Shown piece after piece: positions 36,061-45,903 of a DNA stretch of 64,000 nt. This DNA is from Kiloniella litopenaei. GTDB lineage: Bacteria; Pseudomonadota; Alphaproteobacteria; Kiloniellales; Kiloniellaceae. Position 1 is the stretch's first letter; each line of letters starts with the position of its first letter. The notes under the pieces were generated by a model that was not told where the DNA came from, searched no databases, and saw nothing but the letters and a program-made list of their open reading frames with translations. The translations under genes and the position numbers were made by a program. Location: assembly GCF_000982415.1 (NCBI RefSeq), contig NZ_LANI01000001.1, positions 62,001 through 126,000 of the forward strand, written 5' to 3'.

Positions 36061-39000
36061 TTAATTCCCCAAGATAGCCGGAAGGTTGCCGCCACCCGCT
36101 ACGTCTGCGATGGCAAAGCCAATGTATGTTCCACCGCTTGCATTGTGGGTATTCGCTGTTCCACGGATTTTGAAACCATTTGCTGTTATATCAATGTCAC
36201 GCGTAGAACTAGAACTCTCGGCGTTACTCAGATCTGCATACAAGCCAGTATTGACAGGGTTAAATTCGTTCCGTTCACAATCGTAAATCAACCAACTACG
36301 CGAAGCATTAGTTTGCTTGAACAAAATCCATCGTGGCTTAAATCCGCAGACGACATTAGGCCCGTCACCAGAACCGGTGCCTGTGTATTGGAAGACTTTA
36401 GATAAGCTCGCAACAGACCGGACACAAAAAGCTACAAAATTTTCCGAATTAAGATTAAGTACGGATCCAGCATTTCCCCCTGTATTAAGCACAGTCGCGC
36501 CGATGACGCCGTTATGGATATTAGCACTACCGTCAGACAATAAACCGTTTGCTCCGTCCAATATTAGGTAATGCCCCAACGCAAGCGTCATGCCAATGTT
36601 GTTTGTATATACGTACCTGGAGCCGACAAAACTTCTAGGTGTCACGATTACCAAATCAGGTGTGTCCGGCAAGCCATGGCCAACAGTCATTCCCGCAGTG
36701 CCGTCGGCTGTGTAAATCACTAATGACATAAAGCCAGAACTATCAACAATAACTTGTGATGGGATCGTACCGTCGTTGTTAGTGACTTCCGTGCCGTCGT
36801 TACCAAAAATCCAGTCAACAAAGTTATTGCCATTGTTGTTCAGCCCGTTGCGGTCACCTATAAAAATCTGCCCATCGTTGAAGGCTTTAACGCTATCTAC
36901 CCTAGTTGCTTCAGCACTTGCTAGGCTTGAGTACAATTCTTTTCCTGCCCCGCGAAGCCTGTCTTGCAAAATGTGTTCGTTCGAGGCAGTTCTGTTCTTA
37001 GTCCAAATCAAACCCGTCTTATCGAAAGGGGTGAGAATTATAGCATCTGCACCTGTTCCGGTTCGTAGATTCACATCAAACTTGTCACGTCCGTGGTGTT
37101 GGGGTGTTTCAAGGTTTGAGCTTTTGATTTCTTTGAAATCTGTGGGTGGCGTATAGGCAAATGGTTTTTGGCCAAAGTTTATGTCCCAGATGTTTGATCC
37201 GGCGGCTGAACTCACTTGACCAACCGCTGCCACGTAACTTAACCCTGCTGTTACAGGGAACTTTCCGCGGGAAACATTATTCTTGAAAAACTCAATCTCA
37301 TTGGCATCAAAATCAAGTGCGATACCGATCACATCGCCTGTTGTATATGTGGCACCGCTAGCACCGCCGGAACCATTTGAATAAACCTGTCCGTTGTACC
37401 CATAATAACCAAAGGTGTTTTGGTTTCCGTACCAAGAACCAGAGAGAGTTTGACCATCTGCAATAATACCCACCGCACCTTGGTTTGGGCTGGCCCCGCC
37501 GGATATTGTGACTTCCCAATACCATTTACCGGAAGACATCGTCAGGGAACTTTCCGCATTTCGTGTGACGCCGGAAGCAGATAACCGTGTACCACCGTGA
37601 CTAATTCCTAATGCTCCGTTTCTGATTTGGGCCAAAATAGGATAAGGATCACCTGGTGTATCTGTTAGCTGATCGTCTGATGTGATTCCCGTCGGTGTCC
37701 AGGTTACGAGATTACCCGCTTTTATTTCTCCTATCTGTCCACCATTTTCAAACAACAGCTGCCCACCGTTAGGACCGTACTCAAGATGTTCGCCATCACT
37801 TTGCGGAGCTCGTAGCGTATCAAAACCTACATGAGCAGGACCAACAAAACCAGTAGGTGGTGTCTCCTTCCAAGGGCTATCACCAAAGTTAAGCAAGACC
37901 CCCGTGTCATAGGAATTCACCATAACCCGATAAGCAGTGTCGGTGATGGTATGACCACCTGTCCCCGTCGCAGGATTGCCGTCCTGCCAAATACCATCGG
38001 CTCCCATCCAGAACTTGTTATCGTCAAGATCAACAGCAAAGGTCAAAGTCTGTGATGCAGTTCCAGATACAAATGTTCCTATGTTCGCACCACCTTTAAA
38101 AGCGATAAGACTGTTACCTTGATACAGCCCGATACTCTCGACTATGCCGCCAACAAATTCCTCGTTACCTGAATAGCCCTCATTACCAACTTGGGCGATG
38201 CCGACAGCATTTGAATTGGATGGATTTTCCAACTCGGCTTCAAAGTATATTTTCCCGGAAGACAAAACAAAATTGCTGTACGCCCCGATAAATGACGCAC
38301 CTGTCGCGCTATTCCGAAGCCCCCGTTCAGAAAGAACACCGGGTGTTGAGCCGCTCGTTGGTAGAAGCTTACACCGTTTCAAGTCCGACTTTGCGGGTTC
38401 TTTAAGCGGACCATAACCCGCTACCGGGTATTTATAATCGGCCTGTCCAAAGTTGACCTTGGCTCCACTTAAACTGTGTATGGTATTGTATAGCCTGACA
38501 TCGCCATACTGAATTGTTATCCCCCCGCCACCCGACGTAGGGTCTCCAACTTGAGAAACACCGTCGAGAGAGTAATAAAATTTACGAGAGGTCAGATTTA
38601 ACTGTATTGAAATAATCTGTCCGATTGCAGGTGCTGGACTTTGCAACAAACCACTCTCGACACCATTATTATTTTCAATAAAAGCGTTACCCCCAGCATA
38701 AATACCCGTTGGAGTGTTATAATTTGACCAAGCCCCCGTATTGGATGAATCATCATCAGGCCCCACAAAAATCTGTAAATTACCTGTATCAAGCAGTTCG
38801 TACTCAACTTGAATTAAACCAGTGGATGGCAATACATCGGAATAAATACTATCCCATGACGCATGATCGCGCTCTACGTATTGACCTTTATCCAGTATCT
38901 TGGTGAGAGTGCTTTGTGGACTGTTTTTATGTAATGCCAAGAACCGCTCTTGCTGTCCCTCGGTCGTGAACTTCTTGGTCGTGGTAATGACGTTGTTACC

Positions 39001-39537
39001 AAAAGGCACATTCTGTGTTCTATAGTTGATCATTTCTTGTGGCGTCAGAACTTCGCCATCAAGAAGCACGAAATCAGATAGAACATGCTCTCCTTCACCA
39101 ATCTGCATGGCGGTACCAGCTAAGTTCACACCCACAGCCGCATTTTGTGTAGGGGGTGTTTGCGTATCCCACAGGTCAATTTCTTCGTCGTTCACAACCA
39201 TCTTGATTGTTCTGGCCACGGTATCAACGGCAAGCCCCAGGAACATCCATTCGGTATCACGGAATTTTCTGGTTGTGTGATAAGCCCCAACTGCGGACGT
39301 GCCATTCCAGCGCAGGGTGTCATCTGTATCAAAATACCAATAACAATAAGTCCCGCCGGAAAAGATGTAATGCAGTCCTCCCAATTGGGTGCGACGCACG
39401 TTACACATAACCGTAAATTGGCGTTGATTACCTGAAACCGTGGGGGTGTAAGTCAGCTTTTTTCCCACAGATAGTGCCAAGGAATTTGAAAGATCGTTGC
39501 GCCAACGACTATCAGTACCTGAATAAAGTGCTCTCAT
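36061..39537 (-). CDS. Large phage fibre protein with SPRY and DUF7483-like domains
   Basis: 1158 aa. The N-terminal 200 residues form a LamG-like sandwich (NQRQFTVMCNVRRTQLGGLHYIF). Three SPRY-like modules follow at about 235-385, 405-570 and 650-800, each ending in a VNFGQ/INFGQ-type strand. From about 815 a DUF7483-like part appears (GLIWTKNRTASNEHILQDRLRGAGKELYSS, then FGFKPRWILFKQTNAS-like, GTYIGFAIAD end). These domains occur in adhesive phage fibres. It overlaps the T7-type fibre gene by four bases, so both probably form the host-recognition apparatus. Confidence 0.75.
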   Translation of the reverse strand: MRALYSGTDSRWRNDLSNSLALSVGKKLTYTPTVSGNQRQFTVMCNVRRTQLGGLHYIFSGGTYCYWYFDTDDTLRWNGTSAVGAYHTTRKFRDTEWMFLGLAVDTVARTIKMVVNDEEIDLWDTQTPPTQNAAVGVNLAGTAMQIGEGEHVLSDFVLLDGEVLTPQEMINYRTQNVPFGNNVITTTKKFTTEGQQERFLALHKNSPQSTLTKILDKGQYVERDHASWDSIYSDVLPSTGLIQVEYELLDTGNLQIFVGPDDDSSNTGAWSNYNTPTGIYAGGNAFIENNNGVESGLLQSPAPAIGQIISIQLNLTSRKFYYSLDGVSQVGDPTSGGGGITIQYGDVRLYNTIHSLSGAKVNFGQADYKYPVAGYGPLKEPAKSDLKRCKLLPTSGSTPGVLSERGLRNSATGASFIGAYSNFVLSSGKIYFEAELENPSNSNAVGIAQVGNEGYSGNEEFVGGIVESIGLYQGNSLIAFKGGANIGTFVSGTASQTLTFAVDLDDNKFWMGADGIWQDGNPATGTGGHTITDTAYRVMVNSYDTGVLLNFGDSPWKETPPTGFVGPAHVGFDTLRAPQSDGEHLEYGPNGGQLLFENGGQIGEIKAGNLVTWTPTGITSDDQLTDTPGDPYPILAQIRNGALGISHGGTRLSASGVTRNAESSLTMSSGKWYWEVTISGGASPNQGAVGIIADGQTLSGSWYGNQNTFGYYGYNGQVYSNGSGGASGATYTTGDVIGIALDFDANEIEFFKNNVSRGKFPVTAGLSYVAAVGQVSSAAGSNIWDINFGQKPFAYTPPTDFKEIKSSNLETPQHHGRDKFDVNLRTGTGADAIILTPFDKTGLIWTKNRTASNEHILQDRLRGAGKELYSSLASAEATRVDSVKAFNDGQIFIGDRNGLNNNGNNFVDWIFGNDGTEVTNNDGTIPSQVIVDSSGFMSLVIYTADGTAGMTVGHGLPDTPDLVIVTPRSFVGSRYVYTNNIGMTLALGHYLILDGANGLLSDGSANIHNGVIGATVLNTGGNAGSVLNLNSENFVAFCVRSVASLSKVFQYTGTGSGDGPNVVCGFKPRWILFKQTNASRSWLIYDCERNEFNPVNTGLYADLSNAESSSSTRDIDITANGFKIRGTANTHNASGGTYIGFAIADVAGGGNLPAILGN

Positions 39538-40442
39538 TCCAGCACCTCCAGAGCTACACGGGCAACACCATTTACCGTAGACATATGCATGATGGTAATC
39601 ACCCCGTTCCCCACACCGAATGATCCCTTAACATAATCAAAGCTGGAAATATCCAACACTCCGGCTGTCGGTCCATTGGTTACCCAGACATCAACCGAAT
39701 TGTTATTAACCTTGTCGGCAGTAATAACCCCATCACCATTATTGGTCATGGATGTCAGGAATGTCTTGGTCAGATCAATCACGGGGTTGTCTGTCGTATT
39801 GCCATATGAATTGACTGTGGTCGGATAACTCACGCCCAGAATTCTGGATAAATTGGTCAAAAGAACCTGATCTGTCCCGGTCAAAACCGAAAAATCATGG
39901 GTGTGTGCCTGGCCTGTATCATTGGCAAGATTGATCAAATCCTGAACCGTCGACATCAAGGTGCTAAAACCAACTGATGACATCACCAGCTTACCATTTT
40001 CATCATAGTACGGCACCTCATTGGGCACCGGTGCCGGGAACTGCAGTTCGTCACCGGAATAGGCAATGGGTAGTTTAATCGCCCGGCCGATCTGTACATC
40101 CTGTTCCTGATTTTGAATGGTCAACAGATCAACAGCTGTCTCAATAACATCGGCGGGCATACCATCTGACACAGCAAGGTCAGTCTGCTGCTCCAACGGC
40201 GTCGCCCCGAGCACAGTAACCGTATCCCCCGTAGCAGGAGCATTAGTAAGCGTAACAGAACCCCCATTTTCGGCTCCTGCACCACTTATTTGCGAAGGCG
40301 TCACAAAGCTTTCAGCGCCGCCTGAAGTTGTCACCACAACCTTCAAGTGGTTATCAGCAAGAAACTTGAAGGGCACAGCAAAAGTTACCGTAGAGCCATC
40401 CCCGGTGTAAGAAGCTCTCCGCGGTGTCGCAGAAATAGTCAT
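39534..40442 (-). CDS. T7-type tail fibre N-terminal protein
   Basis: 302 aa from the ATG at 40442; a TTG frame reaches 40457. The N-terminus (RRASYTGDGSTVTFAVPFKFL...HLKVVV) matches the phage T7 tail fibre N-terminal domain (gp17, PF03906) that joins the fibre to the tail. The remainder has strands and a segment like a trimeric stalk. It is followed by the much larger SPRY fibre, so attachment and receptor parts may be split between two genes. A promoter-like element and a hairpin lie just before it. Confidence 0.82.
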   Translation of the reverse strand: MTISATPRRASYTGDGSTVTFAVPFKFLADNHLKVVVTTSGGAESFVTPSQISGAGAENGGSVTLTNAPATGDTVTVLGATPLEQQTDLAVSDGMPADVIETAVDLLTIQNQEQDVQIGRAIKLPIAYSGDELQFPAPVPNEVPYYDENGKLVMSSVGFSTLMSTVQDLINLANDTGQAHTHDFSVLTGTDQVLLTNLSRILGVSYPTTVNSYGNTTDNPVIDLTKTFLTSMTNNGDGVITADKVNNNSVDVWVTNGPTAGVLDISSFDYVKGSFGVGNGVITIMHMSTVNGVARVALEVLE

Positions 40443-40458
40443 GTCAAATTTTCCCAAT

Positions 40459-40516
40459 AAAAAAACCTCCGCTAAAAAGCAGAGGTTGAGACCTGTTTAT
40501 CCAAGAACGATTATAG
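40459..40516 (-). promoter_or_regulatory. Promoter-hairpin cassette 1 (before tail fibre)
   Basis: Minus strand: TTGTTC, 17 bp, TATAAT (-10 at 40516-40511), then the conserved block (plus strand CCTGTTTATCCAAGAACG within 40490-40510), then a 9-bp hairpin (40464-40487) with seven U. The block is identical for 21 bases to 54940-54960. Confidence 0.7.
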
Positions 40517-40558
40517 GTAATGAATCAGAGACGAACAATTCATCATAACAAACTGATT

Positions 40559-43500
40559 TTAATGCACGAAAGAAGATATCTTAGGAGTCAAAATAGGTGA
40601 AAGTGTTCCTGCTAGCCAAGTTTTATTTGTAATATTTTCTGTAGCTCCCTGCCAAATTTCAGCATTGGGATCATTGTAAAGACCAGCGATCAGTGCATTC
40701 ACGCCACCTTCGACCGCATCGGTTAAAAGCTGAGTTCCTTGATTTTTCATAATTTCATCAACGGGTATACCTGTTTTCTCAGAAATCATGATTACATTGC
40801 CAATTACTCGGTTTGCAAACCACTTCTTAGCAGGTTCAGGCAAAGCTTTTACCAGTTTATCGACCTTTATCGCTTCGATTGCCAAGCCTGTTGCAGCACC
40901 GGTAAGAATAGCAGCGGACTTTTCCTTTGCGCTAGCTTGATTGTTGACAGCTCGTATTTTCTGCTTGTGCGCTCCCTCCCCTGCTGCGACGACAGCCATC
41001 ATAGGAGCACTAACCGAACTAATACCAATTTTAGTTAAAACTTCGCCTGTATCATACGCAAGATCGGTAACCCAATGCTGTTGATCTGGCTTAAGGTATT
41101 CCGAGAAATTAGTAATTTCCCCTCCAACGTCTTGAAGCCCTTTTGATAAAGCTTTAGACGGATCTAACATCCAACCAAGTTGATTTTCTTCTAAAAAGGT
41201 TGAAAGTACTTCAGGCACGATCACCTTCTGAAATTGTTCCTCAGAAATCACCCCCGAATTAAGCATCATTATAACTGGCGACAAAGCAGGAAACAAAGAA
41301 GCCTCAATCGCTCCCGGCGCTAACTCATCAACGGCTTCAATGATATCCCCTACTCCGCTCACAGCAGAGCCGACCACGTTAACTCCTCCAGCAAAAAACG
41401 CAGACGTAATGTCATCAAGCCCCGGAAAATCTTGCTGACTAATATCAGGAGGGCTTATTACTCCTTGGACAGCAAGCTTACCCATAATAGCTGCCACTTC
41501 AGCGTGTTCTAAAGGTCTAGGTCCCGTAAAACGAGTGCTATGTTGCTTTCTACTTTTGAGTTCTTTTTCAACAGCGTCATAAACTGTAACAAGCGCCTTA
41601 TCAAAGTTATCTTTTTTATTAAGGTTATACCCACTGGAAACCACATCCTTTATAATGGAAAAGTTTATTTTTTCCTCACCAGTAGGATGCTTGGACAACA
41701 TTTTTTTCATTCTGATAATGTCATCTTCAATATACTTATTGGTACCAAGAAAAGGATCGCTGTTATTAAGTTTATCTGGCTCCTCATGCCAGGTTGTTAA
41801 AAATCGAGACACTGCACTATTATGTATTGCATCATCTTTTTTATAGTCACTTAAACCACCTTGATCGTTTTTGCTTTTCTGGATTGCATGAACAATTCTT
41901 TCCTGCTGCCCGTTAGCAACCTCAATTGATTGATCCTTAACAATAGAATCCTCGTGTTTTTTTACTGCATCAAGTATTCTCTCTTGTTGTGCACTTCTTA
42001 ATAAAATCGAATCATCTTCTGTTTGATCGACAAAACTATTATCCTCATCCCCGTGCACAGGCTGAAGCACCTCACCATTGGCGACCATGTTATTGGCAAT
42101 TTTCTCAATCTCAAAAGGTCCGGCGGGTTCTTTGTGCGTTCCGTTATATTCATCAATTCTTTCATCAAGTTGAATTCGGAAATCTACAAAATCTGGGCGA
42201 CTAAACTCTTCTTGCCCGCTCCTTCCCGTAATTTTCTCCCAAGTCTTCTGCGCCAAACGTTCACGCAATTTAAAACTGGCAACAGCACGAGGATCCGGCT
42301 CATTTTTCTGCATAGCCATAACCTCACCGATTTGCTTTGGAGTTAGATCCTTAAAGTAATGAGATAAATCATAGTCTGGAAAAGCTTCAGGATCAGCGAC
42401 TTGTAACGCTTTGAGTTTGTGTAGGGTACGTAAACCTTGAACACGCCTAAACTTAACATCAGAAGAGAAATCGTTTTCAACTGCGTTCATCTGATCAGCA
42501 TATTCTGCTATCTGATTTCGATCTATTTCAGCTAAATCCAGAGAAAGGTCATTAACATTGATGTTACCCTTATTTTCAACAAGATAATTCCATGCCGAAT
42601 AACGCTGTCCCTTTAGTCTTTCTCTTTGCTCTTTAGCTTGAAGGCGTCGTTCATTTCGCCAGAGAAGAGCCGCCTCCTCACCCACGAACTGATCTGGATA
42701 ATATTCCAACGTTCTAAACAAATCTTCTTCGGAAAGCCCCGCAGAATAAATATTATCCAGAAGCTTCGTGGCCTCGTTACGTACAATTCCTTTAGAGGCG
42801 ATGGATTGAAAATATCCCTTATCTTCGCTACCGACATATTCATCAATGTTGATGGCCGTCCCTGTTGCGGGGTCAACGCCATCCAGCAACAATTGTAAGG
42901 CTTCATAATTTCCCTGCTTGGCGTGTCCCTGAAGCGCAAAGGTCAGCAAACTTTTTCGTGCTTCCCTGCTTTTTCCAACAGCGGCCTCACGCCCCATTCC
43001 TGGCGCCAGATCATTGATATTACTATCAATAACGATAATGGCATCCGTCAGAGTATCCGGATTATTAACAACACCGGAACCATACTTTTCAATGTGGCGA
43101 TCAACAGTCGTATGAATTTTCTCTTTGATGATTTGCTGCTTGAAAGCCCTGAGAGACTGCAGATCAAAACGAGCCTTTTCGTCAAACCGCTGACTAAAGG
43201 CGGCGGCCTCATCTTCATCTTTGAAATTCTGCCGCGCCATCTGATCAGTTTTCATATCTGCATAGGCCGAATTGATTTCTTCATCAATTTTGGATGGTGA
43301 ACTGTCGGTGAAACCGAGCTGCTCCTTTATCCCCTGATAAAGACCAGAAGCAAATTCGGACATTTCTTCATAAAGGTCGATATCACGCAGCTTTTCCTGC
43401 ATAAAATCAGATGCGTCCCTCAAATCTGATTTCACGCCTTCGATAAAACCTTCACCTTCTGGGCTCTCAAGACGATCAATATCATCAACAGCGGCCTCCT

Positions 43501-43642
43501 GTGCTGCTTTTTTTTCCTTCTGATCTTTTTCATGAACCGCTTTTGCAAGCCTGGAAATACCGCTCGTAACAGTACCAATGTTTTCATCTGGAAGCTGAAA
43601 TCGAACCGTAGCAGGGGCTCGACTATCAGGAATATTTGGCAT
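40559..43642 (-). CDS. Internal virion / ejection protein (T7 gp15-16-like role)
   Basis: 1027 aa, largely helical and charged, with a short hydrophobic part at about 770-900. It sits where podoviruses encode their large core proteins that enter the cell with DNA. No lysozyme motif is visible. It is long and lacks a signal peptide, as expected for a virion protein. Position and length support the assignment; homology could not be checked. Confidence 0.6.
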   Translation of the reverse strand: MPNIPDSRAPATVRFQLPDENIGTVTSGISRLAKAVHEKDQKEKKAAQEAAVDDIDRLESPEGEGFIEGVKSDLRDASDFMQEKLRDIDLYEEMSEFASGLYQGIKEQLGFTDSSPSKIDEEINSAYADMKTDQMARQNFKDEDEAAAFSQRFDEKARFDLQSLRAFKQQIIKEKIHTTVDRHIEKYGSGVVNNPDTLTDAIIVIDSNINDLAPGMGREAAVGKSREARKSLLTFALQGHAKQGNYEALQLLLDGVDPATGTAINIDEYVGSEDKGYFQSIASKGIVRNEATKLLDNIYSAGLSEEDLFRTLEYYPDQFVGEEAALLWRNERRLQAKEQRERLKGQRYSAWNYLVENKGNINVNDLSLDLAEIDRNQIAEYADQMNAVENDFSSDVKFRRVQGLRTLHKLKALQVADPEAFPDYDLSHYFKDLTPKQIGEVMAMQKNEPDPRAVASFKLRERLAQKTWEKITGRSGQEEFSRPDFVDFRIQLDERIDEYNGTHKEPAGPFEIEKIANNMVANGEVLQPVHGDEDNSFVDQTEDDSILLRSAQQERILDAVKKHEDSIVKDQSIEVANGQQERIVHAIQKSKNDQGGLSDYKKDDAIHNSAVSRFLTTWHEEPDKLNNSDPFLGTNKYIEDDIIRMKKMLSKHPTGEEKINFSIIKDVVSSGYNLNKKDNFDKALVTVYDAVEKELKSRKQHSTRFTGPRPLEHAEVAAIMGKLAVQGVISPPDISQQDFPGLDDITSAFFAGGVNVVGSAVSGVGDIIEAVDELAPGAIEASLFPALSPVIMMLNSGVISEEQFQKVIVPEVLSTFLEENQLGWMLDPSKALSKGLQDVGGEITNFSEYLKPDQQHWVTDLAYDTGEVLTKIGISSVSAPMMAVVAAGEGAHKQKIRAVNNQASAKEKSAAILTGAATGLAIEAIKVDKLVKALPEPAKKWFANRVIGNVIMISEKTGIPVDEIMKNQGTQLLTDAVEGGVNALIAGLYNDPNAEIWQGATENITNKTWLAGTLSPILTPKISSFVH

Positions 43643-43682
43643 TTTCGATAACCTTTAAGCTTGAACCCACTGAAACTTGGGC

Positions 43683-43714
43683 AAAAAAATAGATCCAGCA
43701 ATTCTGCTTGGATC
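43683..43714 (-). terminator. Hairpin before the large internal virion gene
   Basis: Arms GATCC-A-GCA / TGC-TT-GGATC (43692-43714) with a U7 tract on the minus strand. The upstream sequence TTCTTTGGAT resembles the TTCTTGGAT part of the conserved phage element, so this may be a worn fourth cassette. Confidence 0.6.
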
Positions 43715-43775
43715 CAAAGAAAAAACTAAAGAGATAGGGGGAGCAATGCTTACAGAGATATTAGATCATTGCTAT

Positions 43776-44606
43776 TTACTGTGTCCGTAACAGTTCATTG
43801 TTTGAAAAATTATTCAAAAATCCGGCCACATTGTTTTCTATATCAACATCAGGATTATCTATTTGAGGTTTCGTGAAACCTTGTCGCATACGCTCTGATA
43901 AGATTTCATCCGTATCAATGGCATCTTCAGGATCCTTTAAAAGAGTATGAGAAGATGATGAATTCTTACGATCAATGCTTTTCTCAGACACTGTCTCATC
44001 AGGCCCAAGAGCACCAGTCAGACGGTCATGAAGTATTGATCTCTCAATTTTATCACCGATTATCTTCTTGTGTGATGGAACCATTCGCAGGCTGTCACTC
44101 TTTTGGTAAGACTGAACCCAACTCTTTATTCTTCTATCCGCAAAACCCCAAACATCTTCGGCGTACTTTAAATTTTTCTCTCTCAGATTACCTGTGCCGA
44201 TGCCCACAGTACGAATATGGTAATTTCCATCTTTCACGACGATAGAACGCTGTACCAACCCTGGATCAAGAAGGTGCAAGTTTGTTGTATAATTTGTCAC
44301 AATACCGGAGTGAGCCGAGGAATGCTTTACAAACCCTGGCCCAGCAAAATTTCCATACTTTGGCCCTAGTGGTGTTGCAAAGGTCGCCAACGCTGCGGAT
44401 ACAATTTCCTGGTCAACATCTTTGGCTGAAATACCAAGATCATGTAAAAAGCCGTATTCATGATAATCCTCATGGCTCTTTTTAATATCAATGATGTCTT
44501 CACCAAGCGTATCGAAAAAGTTATCCTGATCAATCGTGACAGGACCATATTCATCCGTGAAAAAAGTTGCAGTGCCATCGTTATTTAACTGCCATTTGTC
44601 TGACAT
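43776..44606 (-). CDS. Phage protein of unknown function, near internal virion genes
   Basis: 276 aa, soluble and acidic, with no signal peptide. Its C-terminus (GFLNNFSNNELLRTQ) matches the end of the 438-aa protein at 46510 (GFLNGFPRNSLMSSQ). It overlaps the membrane protein gene upstream by 26 bases. Possibly another virion or ejection protein. Family not recognised. Confidence 0.6.
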   Translation of the reverse strand: MSDKWQLNNDGTATFFTDEYGPVTIDQDNFFDTLGEDIIDIKKSHEDYHEYGFLHDLGISAKDVDQEIVSAALATFATPLGPKYGNFAGPGFVKHSSAHSGIVTNYTTNLHLLDPGLVQRSIVVKDGNYHIRTVGIGTGNLREKNLKYAEDVWGFADRRIKSWVQSYQKSDSLRMVPSHKKIIGDKIERSILHDRLTGALGPDETVSEKSIDRKNSSSSHTLLKDPEDAIDTDEILSERMRQGFTKPQIDNPDVDIENNVAGFLNNFSNNELLRTQ

Positions 44607-45159
44607 TCGCGTTTGTCCCTTTATGGTAAAATCTTAAATAAACAGCTGCACCAATCAACGCTTCAACCAAATTTCTAATAAAACCTTTCACCCAGATTTC
44701 ATACCCGCAAGCTGTTCGAACATAATCAACAATAGCCACGCAATCCCTAGTGCTGTACCCAAAGCTTGAAGTACCTTCACGCGGATGCATAAAATCAAAC
44801 AGGCTATAAATATCATATGAAATGAAGCAGATAACAAATAGCAGATATGTCCAAATAATCCGTTTCACTTTAAAGAAATTCAGGACCAATCCCCCTAGGA
44901 GAACGGGCAAATTTGACGGGATATGATAGAGAATTAAATAAAGTGAAAACTTTATGACTAACTCCAGAGCTCTGTCCAGAAGTAGAGTTACCTTTTGCGG
45001 GTTCGCTTCATCTATCAAAGTAAAGTCATAATAAAGCTTATCAATAAATTCATACGCAAAGGTCAGAAAAAAAAGAACCAGCATAGAAATAACAAAAGCT
45101 TTCAATACCCGCTTGAATTCTATTCCCTTAAAACGTGACTGAATAGCTGTCATAAACAT
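44581..45159 (-). CDS. Phage-borne membrane protein
   Basis: 192 aa with about four membrane helices (VISMLVLFFLTFAYEF; FSLYLILYHI...; IWTYLLFVICFISYDIYSLF; LVEALIGAAVYLRF). It lies among virion genes in the same direction. It may be an accessory (moron) gene altering the host envelope; nothing in it points to a virion part. An in-frame ATG at 45153 has better spacing from AGAAG. Confidence 0.6.
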   Translation of the reverse strand: MFMTAIQSRFKGIEFKRVLKAFVISMLVLFFLTFAYEFIDKLYYDFTLIDEANPQKVTLLLDRALELVIKFSLYLILYHIPSNLPVLLGGLVLNFFKVKRIIWTYLLFVICFISYDIYSLFDFMHPREGTSSFGYSTRDCVAIVDYVRTACGYEIWVKGFIRNLVEALIGAAVYLRFYHKGTNANVRQMAVK

Positions 45160-45271
45160 TCTTCTAGCTCATTTTTTAATCAAACTTCAGATAGCCAATT
45201 AACTCAGAAAGCACCACTTTATTCAACCATAAGATATAACGGGATTAAATCTCTATCTCCTATAACATTAT

Positions 45272-45715
45272 CTATAAGAAGCTTGATCCCGCATTGAGAA
45301 AACCACCGATCATGGCGTTGTTTCCGGCACGTTTATAGGCTTTGGCTTGCTGATTCCCGGCGTAGAGAATATTATCCACTTCCTGCGCCCCCAGCTTTTC
45401 AGTCTCTTCAATTAACAGGGCCGGACTGCCTTCAATTTTTAAACCCGCCGCTGCAAAATTGGCACGCTGTTGCCCCGCCAAACGTTGTGTATTGCGTCGA
45501 CTGATCGCGGCCTCCTGCGCCGCAAACCGCCTTGCCATTTTGGCCTGTTTTTTCGCGCGTTTACGTTCGGCAAAGCCGTTAAAAAGCGCCCCACCCGCCC
45601 CGAGTAAACCAGCCGTCGACGACAAACCACCAATTCCTGCCAGCGCACCAATAGCCGGAGCCGCACCCTTTAAAACTTTTTTGACACCTTTAAAAAGCTT
45701 TTTAAAAAACCCCAT
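45272..45715 (-). CDS. Internal virion protein (T7 gp14-like)
   Basis: 147 aa from the ATG at 45715. An amphipathic and glycine-rich N-terminus (GFFKKLFKGVKKVLKGAAPAIGALAGIGG) and an alanine/arginine-rich helix with AAGLKIEGSPALLIEETEKLGAQEVDNIL are typical of podovirus internal core proteins such as gp14. It probably embeds in the outer membrane during DNA entry. Confidence 0.75.
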   Translation of the reverse strand: MGFFKKLFKGVKKVLKGAAPAIGALAGIGGLSSTAGLLGAGGALFNGFAERKRAKKQAKMARRFAAQEAAISRRNTQRLAGQQRANFAAAGLKIEGSPALLIEETEKLGAQEVDNILYAGNQQAKAYKRAGNNAMIGGFLNAGSSFL

Positions 45716-45903
45716 CACGTAACCCTTTATGTTAGATTTCTTGTCAAAACTTGATCAGCATCAGGGATATATTCATAACACGTTTGAAACACTTCAAACG
45801 GCACAACATTACCGCCACTTAGCCGACCTCACCTTTATTTAATTGTTCAAAGGCCTCAAACTAGCTACCATTGCGTGCATTATATAAATCGGCACTGTTC
45901 TCT

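Noticed and set aside
36061-39537. Diversity-generating retroelement target, as in phage BPP-1
   Set aside because: No reverse transcriptase gene, template repeat or C-type lectin end was seen in the window.
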